Source: an uncultured cyanobacterium (GTDB taxonomy: Bacteria; Cyanobacteriota; Cyanobacteriia; Cyanobacteriales; Nostocaceae). Taken from it: DNA of 64,000 bases. Within the stretch, counting starts at the first letter, position 1. Each line of letters begins with the position of its first letter. The notes below the pieces were generated by a model. The model did not search any database. It was not told the DNA's origin and saw only the letters and a program-made list of their open reading frames with translations. Location of the stretch: the NCBI GenBank assembly GCA_903848645.1, contig CAINGU010000061.1:1-64000 (forward strand), in the 5' to 3' direction. Positions 56,401 to 64,000 of this stretch are shown here, piece by piece. Position numbers and translations under genes: made by a program.

Positions 56401-56685
56401 ATGACACAAAACAATAGAAATGATCAACAGGGTTCTTTAAACGTCTATGGTTACGAATTTACTATAGTAGAAAAAGAACCTACGGGAGAAGTCTGTAAAA
56501 TTTTGCAAAAGATTACTAAGAAAAAGATTAAACCAGACTACTTACGCAAACGAGCAGAGAATGGAAAGGTAGAAATCCCCTATTCTCAAGGAATATCAAT
56601 GGTTGAAATTGTGGATATAAGCCCTTCTAATAGGCGGTATTGGTGTATCAAATTAAGACCTAATACTTTATCATGTGCTGCTTAG
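56401..56685 (+). CDS. Small protein of unknown function upstream of cas genes
   Basis: 94 residues, basic mid-part (QKITKKKIKPDYLRKRAENGKVEIPYSQG) and a Cys/Trp-containing C-terminus (RRYWCIKLRPNTLSCAA). No family recognised and no signal. It lies between the WYL regulator and cas3' in the direction of the cas operon, 319 bp before it, so it is a candidate accessory or regulatory factor. That is position-based inference only. Confidence 0.6.
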   Translation: MTQNNRNDQQGSLNVYGYEFTIVEKEPTGEVCKILQKITKKKIKPDYLRKRAENGKVEIPYSQGISMVEIVDISPSNRRYWCIKLRPNTLSCAA

Positions 56686-57004
56686 AAGTAGTTTGTAGCA
56701 TTCTTTAAACTACTGTTACCCGTCATAACCGCCCGGAAATGAATTTCCGGGCTAATACCTAAAGTGTACTAAAGTACACTGAATATCATATAAAATATTG
56801 CAATTACCATATTTGCTGAGTCTTAATTGTATTCAGTCATATTTATATGACTTTAGCTTTTAGACAGGGAATTAATTCCCTGGCTTTATTTGTGGAGTAT
56901 TTTTTTCAATGTAACCCAAAAATTTTGAGATGTAGTCATTTTTTGATAACAATTCTTTTTCGAGAAGTATTACATTAATCACATCCAACAAATACTTAAC
57001 TACA
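56686..57004 (+). promoter_or_regulatory. cas operon upstream region with four palindromes
   Basis: 319 bp holding: a REP-like palindrome GCCCGGAAATGAATTTCCGGGC (about 56732-56753, split here for length as GCCCGGAAAT/ATTTCCGGGC); AGTGTACT-AA-AGTACACT (56763-56780); GTCATAT-TT-ATATGAC (56836-56851); and CAGGGAATTAATTCCCTG (56865-56882). The second and third are the type of near-symmetric site bound by dimeric regulators, so they are candidate operators for the divergent WYL protein. No gene is supported here. Confidence 0.6.
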
Positions 57005-59254
57005 GTGAAAATTTCTTTACTGCCATTATACTCCAAGTTGAATGGGGGTGTGGGGGCTTGTGCTTTGGGATGTCTCCAATTCTGCAAAGTCAAACAACAA
57101 GCGCCCAATTTTGGAGAAGGTAATAATTGTCCTTTATCTTCTCATCAAGCAGAAACTTATGCGGCCATTTTCAGAGATGCAAACAAACCAAAAATTATTT
57201 TTAATACTGCATCCACAGGAGATGGTAAATCTCTAGCAGCTTATTTACCAGGATTACTCAATCCTAAATTTAGAACTATTGGATTATACCCAACAATTGA
57301 ACTTGTTAAAGATCAGGAAAGACAAATCAAAAATTATTATCAGCTATTCAATTTAACTCCTGTAACAAGGATAGATAGTTTGTATGGTGCAGAATTAGCT
57401 CGTAGGGTGGAAGCTACAAAAGAAGAAGGAAAACCAAGTAGAAAATTTGAACAGTTAAGGAGAAGTATAATTCAAAAACGAGTTATTTTAACCAATCCAG
57501 ATATATTTCATTTAATAACTCATTTGCGTTATCAAGATATCACAGTTGCCCATGATCAGTTAGTCAATGATTTAGCTCAATTTCCTAATTTGTATGTGGC
57601 TGATGAATTTCCTATTTTTGGAGTACATCAAGAAACAGCAATTATCAATAGTTTGCTATTAATTCGTTATAGTCGAGAAACTGCACGTCCATTGAGATTT
57701 TTATTTACATCAGCAACCCCAAAGGATGAATTTATTGACCAGTTTAAAAAACTAGAAACAGAGAATTTCTTAATTGAAAAAATCCAATCTGATTATATTA
57801 GCGAAGATAGAACTCAAGCACCACAAGGATATAGGCAGATTTGTCAGTCTGTGGATTTAGATTTTGTACATTTAGAAAAAAATCAAGATTCATTTGATTG
57901 GGTGCAGGAAAATACTAATTTAATCAGAAAAATTCTTCATGATGAAAAGCAAAGATCAGGAAGAGGAGTGATTATTCTTAATTCAATGGCTGTGGTTCGC
58001 AGAGTCGTAAGTCAACTGGAGAGAGATTTAAAAAATGATAATATCATAGTTAAAGAAGTGAGTGGAATTGTTGATGATCGTGACCGGGAAGAAACGCGAA
58101 ATTTATTGAAAACAGCAAACCAGCCTGTATTAATTGTAGGAACTTCAGCCGTAGATGTAGGAGTTGATTTTGAAATTAATTTACTAATTTTTGAATCGAG
58201 TAATTCTGCTACATTTACTCAAAGATTAGGACGTTTAGGCCGTCATGGAGGATTTGATAATTACCAAGCCTTTGCATTAATTCCCAATTGGATGAATTGG
58301 ATTATAAAAAAATTACACGATAAATTAGAGGAAGGACAAAAGGTAGATAGGACTATTTTTAGAGAAGAAATTATTGAATATGCTTTTGATCCTCCGAGAG
58401 AATTTGAACAATATCGTCATTATTGGGGTGCTTTACAATCTCAAGGAATGTTAATTACTTTAAGTGGTGCAAATATCAAAGGAAAAAAGCAGAAAAAAGA
58501 ACGAGAAGAACGCGAAGCTGTTACTCAAAAAATACGCGATCGCATGACGGAAGATTTACGAAAACTGTATGGTGATCAACTAGATAGAAAAAAAATACAT
58601 TGGAATTGTTTAAACAAGGATGATACAGGTAAAGCTATTCAGGATCAACTTTTAAGTTTTCGTGGTAGTTCTAGCTTACAAGCAGCAGTATGGGATCAAA
58701 ATAAATCCGGTTTTTATACTTATGATTTATTAAGGCTTTTACCTCATGTAGAAGTAGAAGTTATCACCAAACAAGACTTTTATTTAGCATTGGAAAAAGC
58801 TAACTTATCTAAACCTGAATCTGTCAAGCGATCGCCTAATGAATTTCCAGAAGCATATATTCAAATTTACTTGAAAATCAAGTCTTGGAATGAAGATAAA
58901 TCTCCTTTTTCAGTAGGATTAGATTGTGATTATCTCACCAGAAAATTAACACTTGGTACTTTGACAGTATTAGAAGGAGTCGGTATTCTGGGACATCCTC
59001 AAGGAAAAGAAATTAGTAAATATCTCAGTGATGTAAAATTACTTACATTTTTAGTCAGAGTAGATCGTAATTATGAAAAAAGTCATTGGGATATAAGTAA
59101 TCAATTACATCTAGGTTCTAATGTTGGTATATATCGAATTTCTGATCAGGAAGATAAAGATTATGCCTGTGCATTTAATCAAGATGCTTTATTACTAGAA
59201 GCATTAAAATGGAAACTAAAAAAAACCGCAAATACTGAACCTTATATTTTTTAA
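57005..59254 (+). CDS. cas3: Type I-D Cas3' helicase
   Basis: 749 residues with a GTG start. An SF2 helicase without an HD domain, as in type I-D, where the HD nuclease sits on Cas10d. An N-terminal cysteine cluster (C19, C23, C27, C42) precedes Walker A ASTGDGKS (69-76). The Walker B-type box is DEF (D200-F202), motif III FTSATP (234-239), and motif VI QRLGRLGRHG (406-415). It unwinds target DNA recruited by Cascade. The next gene starts after 3 bp, so one operon. The start is supported by the conserved KISLLPLYSKLN beginning. Confidence 0.93.
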   Translation: MKISLLPLYSKLNGGVGACALGCLQFCKVKQQAPNFGEGNNCPLSSHQAETYAAIFRDANKPKIIFNTASTGDGKSLAAYLPGLLNPKFRTIGLYPTIELVKDQERQIKNYYQLFNLTPVTRIDSLYGAELARRVEATKEEGKPSRKFEQLRRSIIQKRVILTNPDIFHLITHLRYQDITVAHDQLVNDLAQFPNLYVADEFPIFGVHQETAIINSLLLIRYSRETARPLRFLFTSATPKDEFIDQFKKLETENFLIEKIQSDYISEDRTQAPQGYRQICQSVDLDFVHLEKNQDSFDWVQENTNLIRKILHDEKQRSGRGVIILNSMAVVRRVVSQLERDLKNDNIIVKEVSGIVDDRDREETRNLLKTANQPVLIVGTSAVDVGVDFEINLLIFESSNSATFTQRLGRLGRHGGFDNYQAFALIPNWMNWIIKKLHDKLEEGQKVDRTIFREEIIEYAFDPPREFEQYRHYWGALQSQGMLITLSGANIKGKKQKKEREEREAVTQKIRDRMTEDLRKLYGDQLDRKKIHWNCLNKDDTGKAIQDQLLSFRGSSSLQAAVWDQNKSGFYTYDLLRLLPHVEVEVITKQDFYLALEKANLSKPESVKRSPNEFPEAYIQIYLKIKSWNEDKSPFSVGLDCDYLTRKLTLGTLTVLEGVGILGHPQGKEISKYLSDVKLLTFLVRVDRNYEKSHWDISNQLHLGSNVGIYRISDQEDKDYACAFNQDALLLEALKWKLKKTANTEPYIF

Positions 59255-59257
59255 GCC

Positions 59258-62167
59258 ATGAAAACAATTTTAGTGAGATTAATCATTGAAACATTAAGTA
59301 AACAGGAACAAAATACGGTTTTAATGTTATTTATGGAAACTGTATTACCTGGAATGGAAAATACTTTTTCACTTATTCCAGCTTTAGGTAGTTCGATAGC
59401 ACCTTTTAACAAAAATGCAGATCAAAGTTTATTAGTTCATGTAATCAATGGTTTATTAACCGCATGGAATTTGAGTAAATATCTACCGGAAACATTAACA
59501 GAAACAGAACAAAAATTACTTTGTTTAGGTTTTACACTTCATGATTATGATAAATATTATCATAGTCAAAAAATTCAGACTCCCGGCGCTCATGAAACCT
59601 CAAAAATTAGAGAATTATGTTATCAATTAGCAAAAGATTTGAATTTTGCAGAATTTTGGACAGACTGGGAAGATTATTTATTAGATATTTGTTTTTTAGC
59701 ACAAAATACTCAAGCTAAAAAAGCCAGTCATCTCGCTTCATCGGATTGGGAAGTTGACGGAAAAAAATTCAGGTTATATTATCCTGAGCGGATTAAATTA
59801 TGTGAACTATTAAGATTTGGAGATATAGCAGTTCATATCCAAGATCCATCGGAAATACTCATCAATTTTAACAAAGGTAAACAGTTACATAAATCTCTAG
59901 AAAATTTAGAGATTGAAAGAAGTTTAGTTTACCATCGTTTACGAGATTGTCGCGGTTTATTAACCAATCAAATTCATAATGCAGTTGTCAAAATTGCCAG
60001 TAAAATAGATTGGCAACCAATTTTATATTTTGCTCAAGGTGTAGTGTATTTAGCTCCTCTCAAATTCAATTTACCAACACTATTAGAGATTCAAGAATTT
60101 ACATGGGAAAATATTCTCAATGGAGATAATCTTAGGAATCAGGAAGGATTAAAAGATTTTTTCAGTAATGGAGAAGTTGGTTTTGTTAGAGATGGAAAAG
60201 GCATAAAAATAGCTCCATTAACAAGAGAATTATTTTCACCCGCAGATTTGATTATTCAACTGGCTGATGTTATGATAGCAAAAGTTAAGAATATCAAAGA
60301 TCCGGCTACACCAAAAAGACTAGAAAAAATTAGTCTTTCTGATAGTGAAAGAGCATATTTAACGGATGGTGCTAATGTTTGGGCTGACCGTTTTGCAGAG
60401 TTTATTGTTATCACTCAAAGAGAGTTTTTTGAAAACTCAGAAAATCGGGAAAAATATATAAATTGGATTCTTGGAGAACTTAATTTACAAGGCAAAATTA
60501 CACTGGAACAAAGTCAATTTCAATCCGGTGGTGTAAATTATGGTTGGTATCAAGTGGCTGCCCATTATATAGCATCTCTTCCTAATCATATTGATTTGCG
60601 TCCAGAGTCAGAAGATATTACAGAGTTACTTACAAACTTGAGTAAAAGTTTAGCAATTTGGGCTAATGAAAATAATTTATTGCCTGAACATACTGATTTA
60701 ACTCGTGAGATTTTCTTTACCTATATTTCTGAATATTTAGAAATAGCCGGTTGGGAAAATTGTACCTCTGATTTTCAAAGAGAGTTAACAGCTTACAGTG
60801 AGTCAAAAGTTAGTAATAAAGCAATATGTTCTCTCAGTTCTGGAGAATTTATTGCAGAAGAACAGCTAGATTCTGTAGTGTTATTTAAACCGCAACAATA
60901 CAGTAATAAAAATGCTTTAGGAGGTGGAAGAATTAAACGCGGTATTTCTAAAATTTGGTCATTAGAAATGCTATTACGTCAAGCATATTGGAATGCACCC
61001 GCAGGTAAATTAGAAGACCAACAACCAATATTTATGTACATTTTCCCCGCTTACCTTTATTCACCACAAATAGCTTGTGCAGTCGGGTTATTAGTAAATA
61101 AATTACAAAAAACTAATCTCTGGGATATTCGTACACATTGGCAAAAATCGGGTATGCAGCTACACGAATTAAGGAATATGGAATGGATAGACAAAGAACC
61201 AGAATTAGGAAGATATGGTAGTGATTACTCAACTGTAGATATGCCTTTTATGGCAATGAAATATACAAAAACATTGGGTAAAACTATAACAGATGCTTGG
61301 GTAGAACCTGCTTTTTTATCCTTAGTTTTACCTTTGTTTCTTGGTGTAAAAGTGGTTACTACTCCTAGTTCTGATCCAATTTATGCCAGTGATCAAGAAT
61401 TTCTTGAGACGGTCAAACTTGATGGATCTGCTGGTTTTTGGAATTTGCTCAACACATCTACATCATTAAGACTAGATGAGGTAGAAAATGCCTTAACCCG
61501 GCTTTTAATAGTCTACAGTTTACATTTAGATAATAGGAGTAAAAAGCCTGATGCAAGATGGCAAGCATTAAACGGAACAGTGAGAGATTTAGTCACAGAT
61601 GTTTTAAATATCTTTGCTATTTCTAACGAAGGTTTTCGTAATAGTAAAACTAAAAAAGAACCAGGAGAAGAAGATGTTAAACGAATTTGGAATTATGCCC
61701 AAACCTGGGTAAAAGGAGATCCAAATATGGAGGATAAAATGGATTTAATTAAACGTTTGGTGACAGAATATCGCCAATTTTATCAAGTGAATGTGAGTGA
61801 ATCAAGTCATGCCATTCTGTTACCAATTTCTAAAGCATTAGAGATAATTCTAAAAGTTCCTGAAGATATTGCTAAGGAAGATTTGATTTTAGAAGTAGCA
61901 GGACAATTATATGATGCTTTGGAAAGACAAAGGGTTTATAAACCTTATTTGGTAGATAAATCTACGGATTACAAAACTCGTAAAGAGCAGGAATTAACGG
62001 CAATTCATCAGTTTACAAGTACCTGTGTTGATGATTTATTTCTGGGACTTTATAAAGGCGATCGCGCACTGCTCCAGGAAAACCGCAACCGCATTAAATC
62101 CGGTGCTGAATTTGCCTATCGTTGGTTAGCTTTGCAATCAAAAAATCCTGAAAAACCTGAATCATAA
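59258..62167 (+). CDS. cas10d: Type I-D Cas10d (Csc3) with HD nuclease domain
   Basis: 969 residues. The large subunit of the I-D Cascade. The N-terminal HD domain has H61 and H95-D96 (TLHDYDKYYH) with D98, the metal ligands of the nuclease that degrades target DNA with Cas3'. The palm/Cas10-like domains follow without a readable GGDD motif. The C-terminal 145 residues are all-helical and correspond to the small subunit Cas11d. Gap of 3 bp to cas3', 12 bp to csc2. HIP1 sites inside cas3' and cas10d suggest long residence in a cyanobacterial genome. Confidence 0.93.
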   Translation: MKTILVRLIIETLSKQEQNTVLMLFMETVLPGMENTFSLIPALGSSIAPFNKNADQSLLVHVINGLLTAWNLSKYLPETLTETEQKLLCLGFTLHDYDKYYHSQKIQTPGAHETSKIRELCYQLAKDLNFAEFWTDWEDYLLDICFLAQNTQAKKASHLASSDWEVDGKKFRLYYPERIKLCELLRFGDIAVHIQDPSEILINFNKGKQLHKSLENLEIERSLVYHRLRDCRGLLTNQIHNAVVKIASKIDWQPILYFAQGVVYLAPLKFNLPTLLEIQEFTWENILNGDNLRNQEGLKDFFSNGEVGFVRDGKGIKIAPLTRELFSPADLIIQLADVMIAKVKNIKDPATPKRLEKISLSDSERAYLTDGANVWADRFAEFIVITQREFFENSENREKYINWILGELNLQGKITLEQSQFQSGGVNYGWYQVAAHYIASLPNHIDLRPESEDITELLTNLSKSLAIWANENNLLPEHTDLTREIFFTYISEYLEIAGWENCTSDFQRELTAYSESKVSNKAICSLSSGEFIAEEQLDSVVLFKPQQYSNKNALGGGRIKRGISKIWSLEMLLRQAYWNAPAGKLEDQQPIFMYIFPAYLYSPQIACAVGLLVNKLQKTNLWDIRTHWQKSGMQLHELRNMEWIDKEPELGRYGSDYSTVDMPFMAMKYTKTLGKTITDAWVEPAFLSLVLPLFLGVKVVTTPSSDPIYASDQEFLETVKLDGSAGFWNLLNTSTSLRLDEVENALTRLLIVYSLHLDNRSKKPDARWQALNGTVRDLVTDVLNIFAISNEGFRNSKTKKEPGEEDVKRIWNYAQTWVKGDPNMEDKMDLIKRLVTEYRQFYQVNVSESSHAILLPISKALEIILKVPEDIAKEDLILEVAGQLYDALERQRVYKPYLVDKSTDYKTRKEQELTAIHQFTSTCVDDLFLGLYKGDRALLQENRNRIKSGAEFAYRWLALQSKNPEKPES
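61739..62167 (+). CDS. cas11d: Cas11d small subunit from an internal start in cas10d
   Basis: Within cas10d, an in-frame ATG at 61739 (Met828) follows GGAGG by 5 bases. Twelve bases earlier another in-frame ATG (61727, Met824) follows AAGGAG by 8 bases. From these the protein is 142 or 146 helical residues (MDLIKRLVTEYRQFYQV..., ending NPEKPES). For type I-D systems it is established that the small subunit Cas11d is translated independently from within cas10d. The two Shine-Dalgarno sites here are consistent with that. The exact start is not proven. Confidence 0.75.
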   Translation: MDLIKRLVTEYRQFYQVNVSESSHAILLPISKALEIILKVPEDIAKEDLILEVAGQLYDALERQRVYKPYLVDKSTDYKTRKEQELTAIHQFTSTCVDDLFLGLYKGDRALLQENRNRIKSGAEFAYRWLALQSKNPEKPES

Positions 62168-62179
62168 GGAATAAAAAAC

Positions 62180-63196
62180 ATGAACTTAACCACACTAAAA
62201 TCCGAATTTCATCCTGCTTTTCCCCGGTTAGCATCTGGCAAATATATCCACTTTATCATGTTACGCCATAGTCAATCTTTTTCCGTATTTCAAACCGATG
62301 GTGTTCTCAATACTGCGCGAACTCAAGCTGGTTTAGATCCTAAAAATCAACAATCCATGAGTCGTTTAGTTATGTTTAAACGTAAACAAGTTAGTCCTGA
62401 GCGATTAGTGGGGAGAGAACTTTTACGTTCATTAAATTTTATCAACTCAGAAGATAAGAAAGCTGAAAATTTTTGTAGATACGGTTCAGAACAATTTTGT
62501 GGTAAATGTCCAGATTGTATCATTTATGGTTTTGCTGTTGGTGATAGCGGTTCAGAACGTTCTAAACTTTATTCTGATTCAGCTTTTTCTTTAACTCCTT
62601 ATGAAGATTCCCATAAGAGTTTGACTTTTAATGCTTTAAGTGAAACAGGAACAATGATGTTAGATTATGATGATCCTAAAAGAACCGACAATAACAAAGT
62701 AAGATCATCAATTAATGAATTAGACCATGTTCTCCCAGAAGTCACATTCCCCACTATAGAAACCCTCCGTGACCCTACATTTGAAGGCTTTCTATACGTG
62801 TTAGGAAATCTAATGCGAACCCGTCGTTATGGCGCACAGGAATCACGAACAGGAACAATGTCAAATCATATTATTGGTATTGTTTTATGTGATGGTGAAA
62901 TCTTTAGTAATTTACATTTAACTCAGGCATTATATGATGCGTTAAAACCAGATATTAATGCACCAATTGTAGATATTATTGCCAAAGCAGCAGAAGTGAC
63001 AACTAATTTACTCAATCAAGAACCAGTACGGAAAACTCAAGTAATTATGGGTTCTCAATTAACTGATTTATTAGGTGAAACTTTAGCTATTTATCAAAAT
63101 GAAACCGCTTTGCAAAATACCTTAACAACGCTATATCAACAAACCAAAACCTATGCTGAAACCTACGGTGCTATTGCCAAAAAAGGTAAAAAGTAA
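62180..63196 (+). CDS. csc2: Type I-D Cas7d (Csc2) backbone subunit
   Basis: 338 residues. RAMP-type backbone protein that binds the crRNA in the I-D Cascade. The cysteine knuckle C99-C107-C110-C113 (FCRYGSEQFCGKCPDC) is characteristic of Csc2. The glycine/arginine-rich surface includes MRTRRYGAQESRTG. The start has AAGGA at a good distance (62167-62171) after the cas10d stop. Full length. Confidence 0.95.
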   Translation: MNLTTLKSEFHPAFPRLASGKYIHFIMLRHSQSFSVFQTDGVLNTARTQAGLDPKNQQSMSRLVMFKRKQVSPERLVGRELLRSLNFINSEDKKAENFCRYGSEQFCGKCPDCIIYGFAVGDSGSERSKLYSDSAFSLTPYEDSHKSLTFNALSETGTMMLDYDDPKRTDNNKVRSSINELDHVLPEVTFPTIETLRDPTFEGFLYVLGNLMRTRRYGAQESRTGTMSNHIIGIVLCDGEIFSNLHLTQALYDALKPDINAPIVDIIAKAAEVTTNLLNQEPVRKTQVIMGSQLTDLLGETLAIYQNETALQNTLTTLYQQTKTYAETYGAIAKKGKK

Positions 63197-63213
63197 TCCA
63201 CTGTAAAAACATC

Positions 63214-63235
63214 ACTGGGGGGTATATCCTCCAGT
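63214..63235 (+). promoter_or_regulatory. Hairpin in the csc2-csc1 spacer
   Basis: A 9-bp stem (ACTGGGGGG with TCCTCCAGT, two G-U pairs) and a TATA loop, without a T-run. It may reduce readthrough or protect the upstream message, so that the backbone protein csc2 is made in excess over csc1. Confidence 0.55.
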
Positions 63236-63263
63236 ATGATCTATCTTAAAATTTAGGAATGAT

Positions 63264-63986
63264 ATGATTCTTTACCAATGTGATTTAACTTTACATGATA
63301 ATGTTTTTTTTGCAAGTCGGGAAATGGGTATTCTCTACGAAACTGAGAAATATCTGCACAATTGGGCATTAAGTTTTGCCTTTTTTGAAACCGCGTATAT
63401 TCCTAGACCTTATCGCCTAAAAGGTATAAATGCCCAAAAACCCAGTTATTTAGATTCTAGTCAAGAACAAAATCTTTTACATCTAAATGAAGCTGGGATT
63501 TATGTTTTTCCGGCTTTACCGATTACTTGGTCATATCAAGTAAACACTTTTAAAGCCGCCCAAGTTTCCTATTATGGTAAATCTGCACAATTTGGTGGTG
63601 AAGGAGCAAAACGCAATTACCCTGTTAACTATGGAAGGGCTAAAGAATTGGCTGTAGGTAGTCACTATAAGACTTATATTATAGCTCATGAAACTATCAA
63701 AATTCCCAGGTGGATTAGATTAGGGAAATGGTCATCTAAAATAAGAATTGAAAAGAGTGAAATCACAGATATCAAAGAAAAATCAGGACAATATATTACC
63801 AAGCATCCTTTAAATCCTTTGGATTTGTCCTCATCAACGAAATTATTGCTTTACAACCGAATTGTTATGCCCCCAGCAAGTTTAGTTAGTCAAGCTCAAC
63901 TAACTGGAGATTATTATGAATTACCCGATAAAACTTGTTTACCTGTGGGAGTAGCTTATGGCGCAAGTACAGTTGTATCTTCCTAA
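63264..63986 (+). CDS. csc1: Type I-D Cas5d (Csc1)
   Basis: 240 residues. RAMP-type subunit that holds the 5' handle of the crRNA in the I-D Cascade. Begins MILYQCDLTLHDNVFFASREMG, then FETAYIPRPYRL and QVNTFKAAQVSYYGKSAQFGGEGAKRNYPVNYGRAKELAVGS in two blocks of the family, and ends VAYGASTVVSS. AGGA lies seven bases before the ATG. The ORF is complete. cas6 and the adaptation genes should follow beyond the window. Confidence 0.94.
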   Translation: MILYQCDLTLHDNVFFASREMGILYETEKYLHNWALSFAFFETAYIPRPYRLKGINAQKPSYLDSSQEQNLLHLNEAGIYVFPALPITWSYQVNTFKAAQVSYYGKSAQFGGEGAKRNYPVNYGRAKELAVGSHYKTYIIAHETIKIPRWIRLGKWSSKIRIEKSEITDIKEKSGQYITKHPLNPLDLSSSTKLLLYNRIVMPPASLVSQAQLTGDYYELPDKTCLPVGVAYGASTVVSS

Positions 63987-63990
63987 AACT

Positions 63991-64000
63991 ATGACTCTAC
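63991..64000 (+). CDS. Start of the next cas gene (probably cas6), truncated
   Basis: An ATG at 63991 follows the csc1 stop by four bases. Only three codons are in the window, so the identity (cas6 is the usual next gene in I-D operons) is expectation, not evidence. Confidence 0.3.

Noticed and set aside
56732-57004. CRISPR leader or array upstream of cas3'
   Set aside because: Only isolated palindromes are present, with no regularly spaced direct repeats. No CRISPR array was found anywhere in the window.
56872-57108. Minus-strand 78-codon frame over the cas3' start
   Set aside because: It overlaps the conserved N-terminus of Cas3' and the promoter palindromes, with no ribosome-binding site or family resemblance.

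Overview
The window comes from a filamentous, probably heterocyst-forming cyanobacterium of the Nostocales (Anabaena/Nostoc/Dolichospermum type). The DNA is AT-rich, scattered with HIP1 octamers (GCGATCGC) and with short tandem heptanucleotide repeats (STRR), and carries typical cyanobacterial genes: bciB, fbp-zwf-opcA, a CAAD-domain protein, RRM-type RNA-binding protein, PFE-CTERM protein, Uma2/DUF29/Rpn families and glgA. No rRNA, tRNA or CRISPR array was recognised. The window begins just upstream of a complete small gene and ends right after csc1, where the next cas gene only starts.

Layout. 1-5.8 kb: two tandem secreted small proteins sharing one signal peptide, a two-component system, an RRM protein, a membrane protein fusing a TauE/SafE-like and a ferric-reductase-like domain, and a DUF29 protein. 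5.9-13.9 kb: galE, an osmoprotectant-type ABC transporter, ftsW, proB, bciB. 14-20.1 kb: a giant PhoD-like secreted phosphatase, an IS200-like element with palindromic flanks, and a PFE-CTERM protein whose signal peptide is out of frame. 20.4-28.2 kb: fbp, zwf and opcA (no tal), pilT, and a KaiB-domain protein behind an amplified repeat. 28.5-39 kb: an FG-GAP/cysteine-peptidase-like secreted protein, a RAYT transposase between REP palindromes, an MBL-fold protein, a NatB-like binding protein, an outer-membrane-like protein, an adenosine deaminase-like enzyme, a rhodanese without its cysteine, mutL and recR. 39-49.8 kb: Rpn-family protein, miaE, a MerA-like/TVP38/glycosyltransferase cluster, CAAD, Uma2, hemC, glgA and small unknowns.

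49.9-64 kb looks like a defence neighbourhood interrupted by aroC. An OLD-like AAA ATPase is coupled to a DUF4276 gene broken by a stop codon. A 625-codon repeat protein is split by one amber codon. Then come a WYL-domain regulator and a type I-D CRISPR-Cas operon (cas3', cas10d, csc2, csc1; probably cas6 next). cas10d has two in-frame internal starts with good Shine-Dalgarno sequences near its 3' end, matching the known independent translation of the small subunit Cas11d in type I-D systems. Palindromes upstream of cas3' are candidate operators.

Recurring themes: STRR heptamers sit next to the start codons of at least five genes (zwf, opcA, glgA, proB, mutL); MITE-like and REP-like elements are frequent; and several genes (recR start, PFE-CTERM leader, DUF4276, the repeat protein) show signs of recent decay or unusual decoding.
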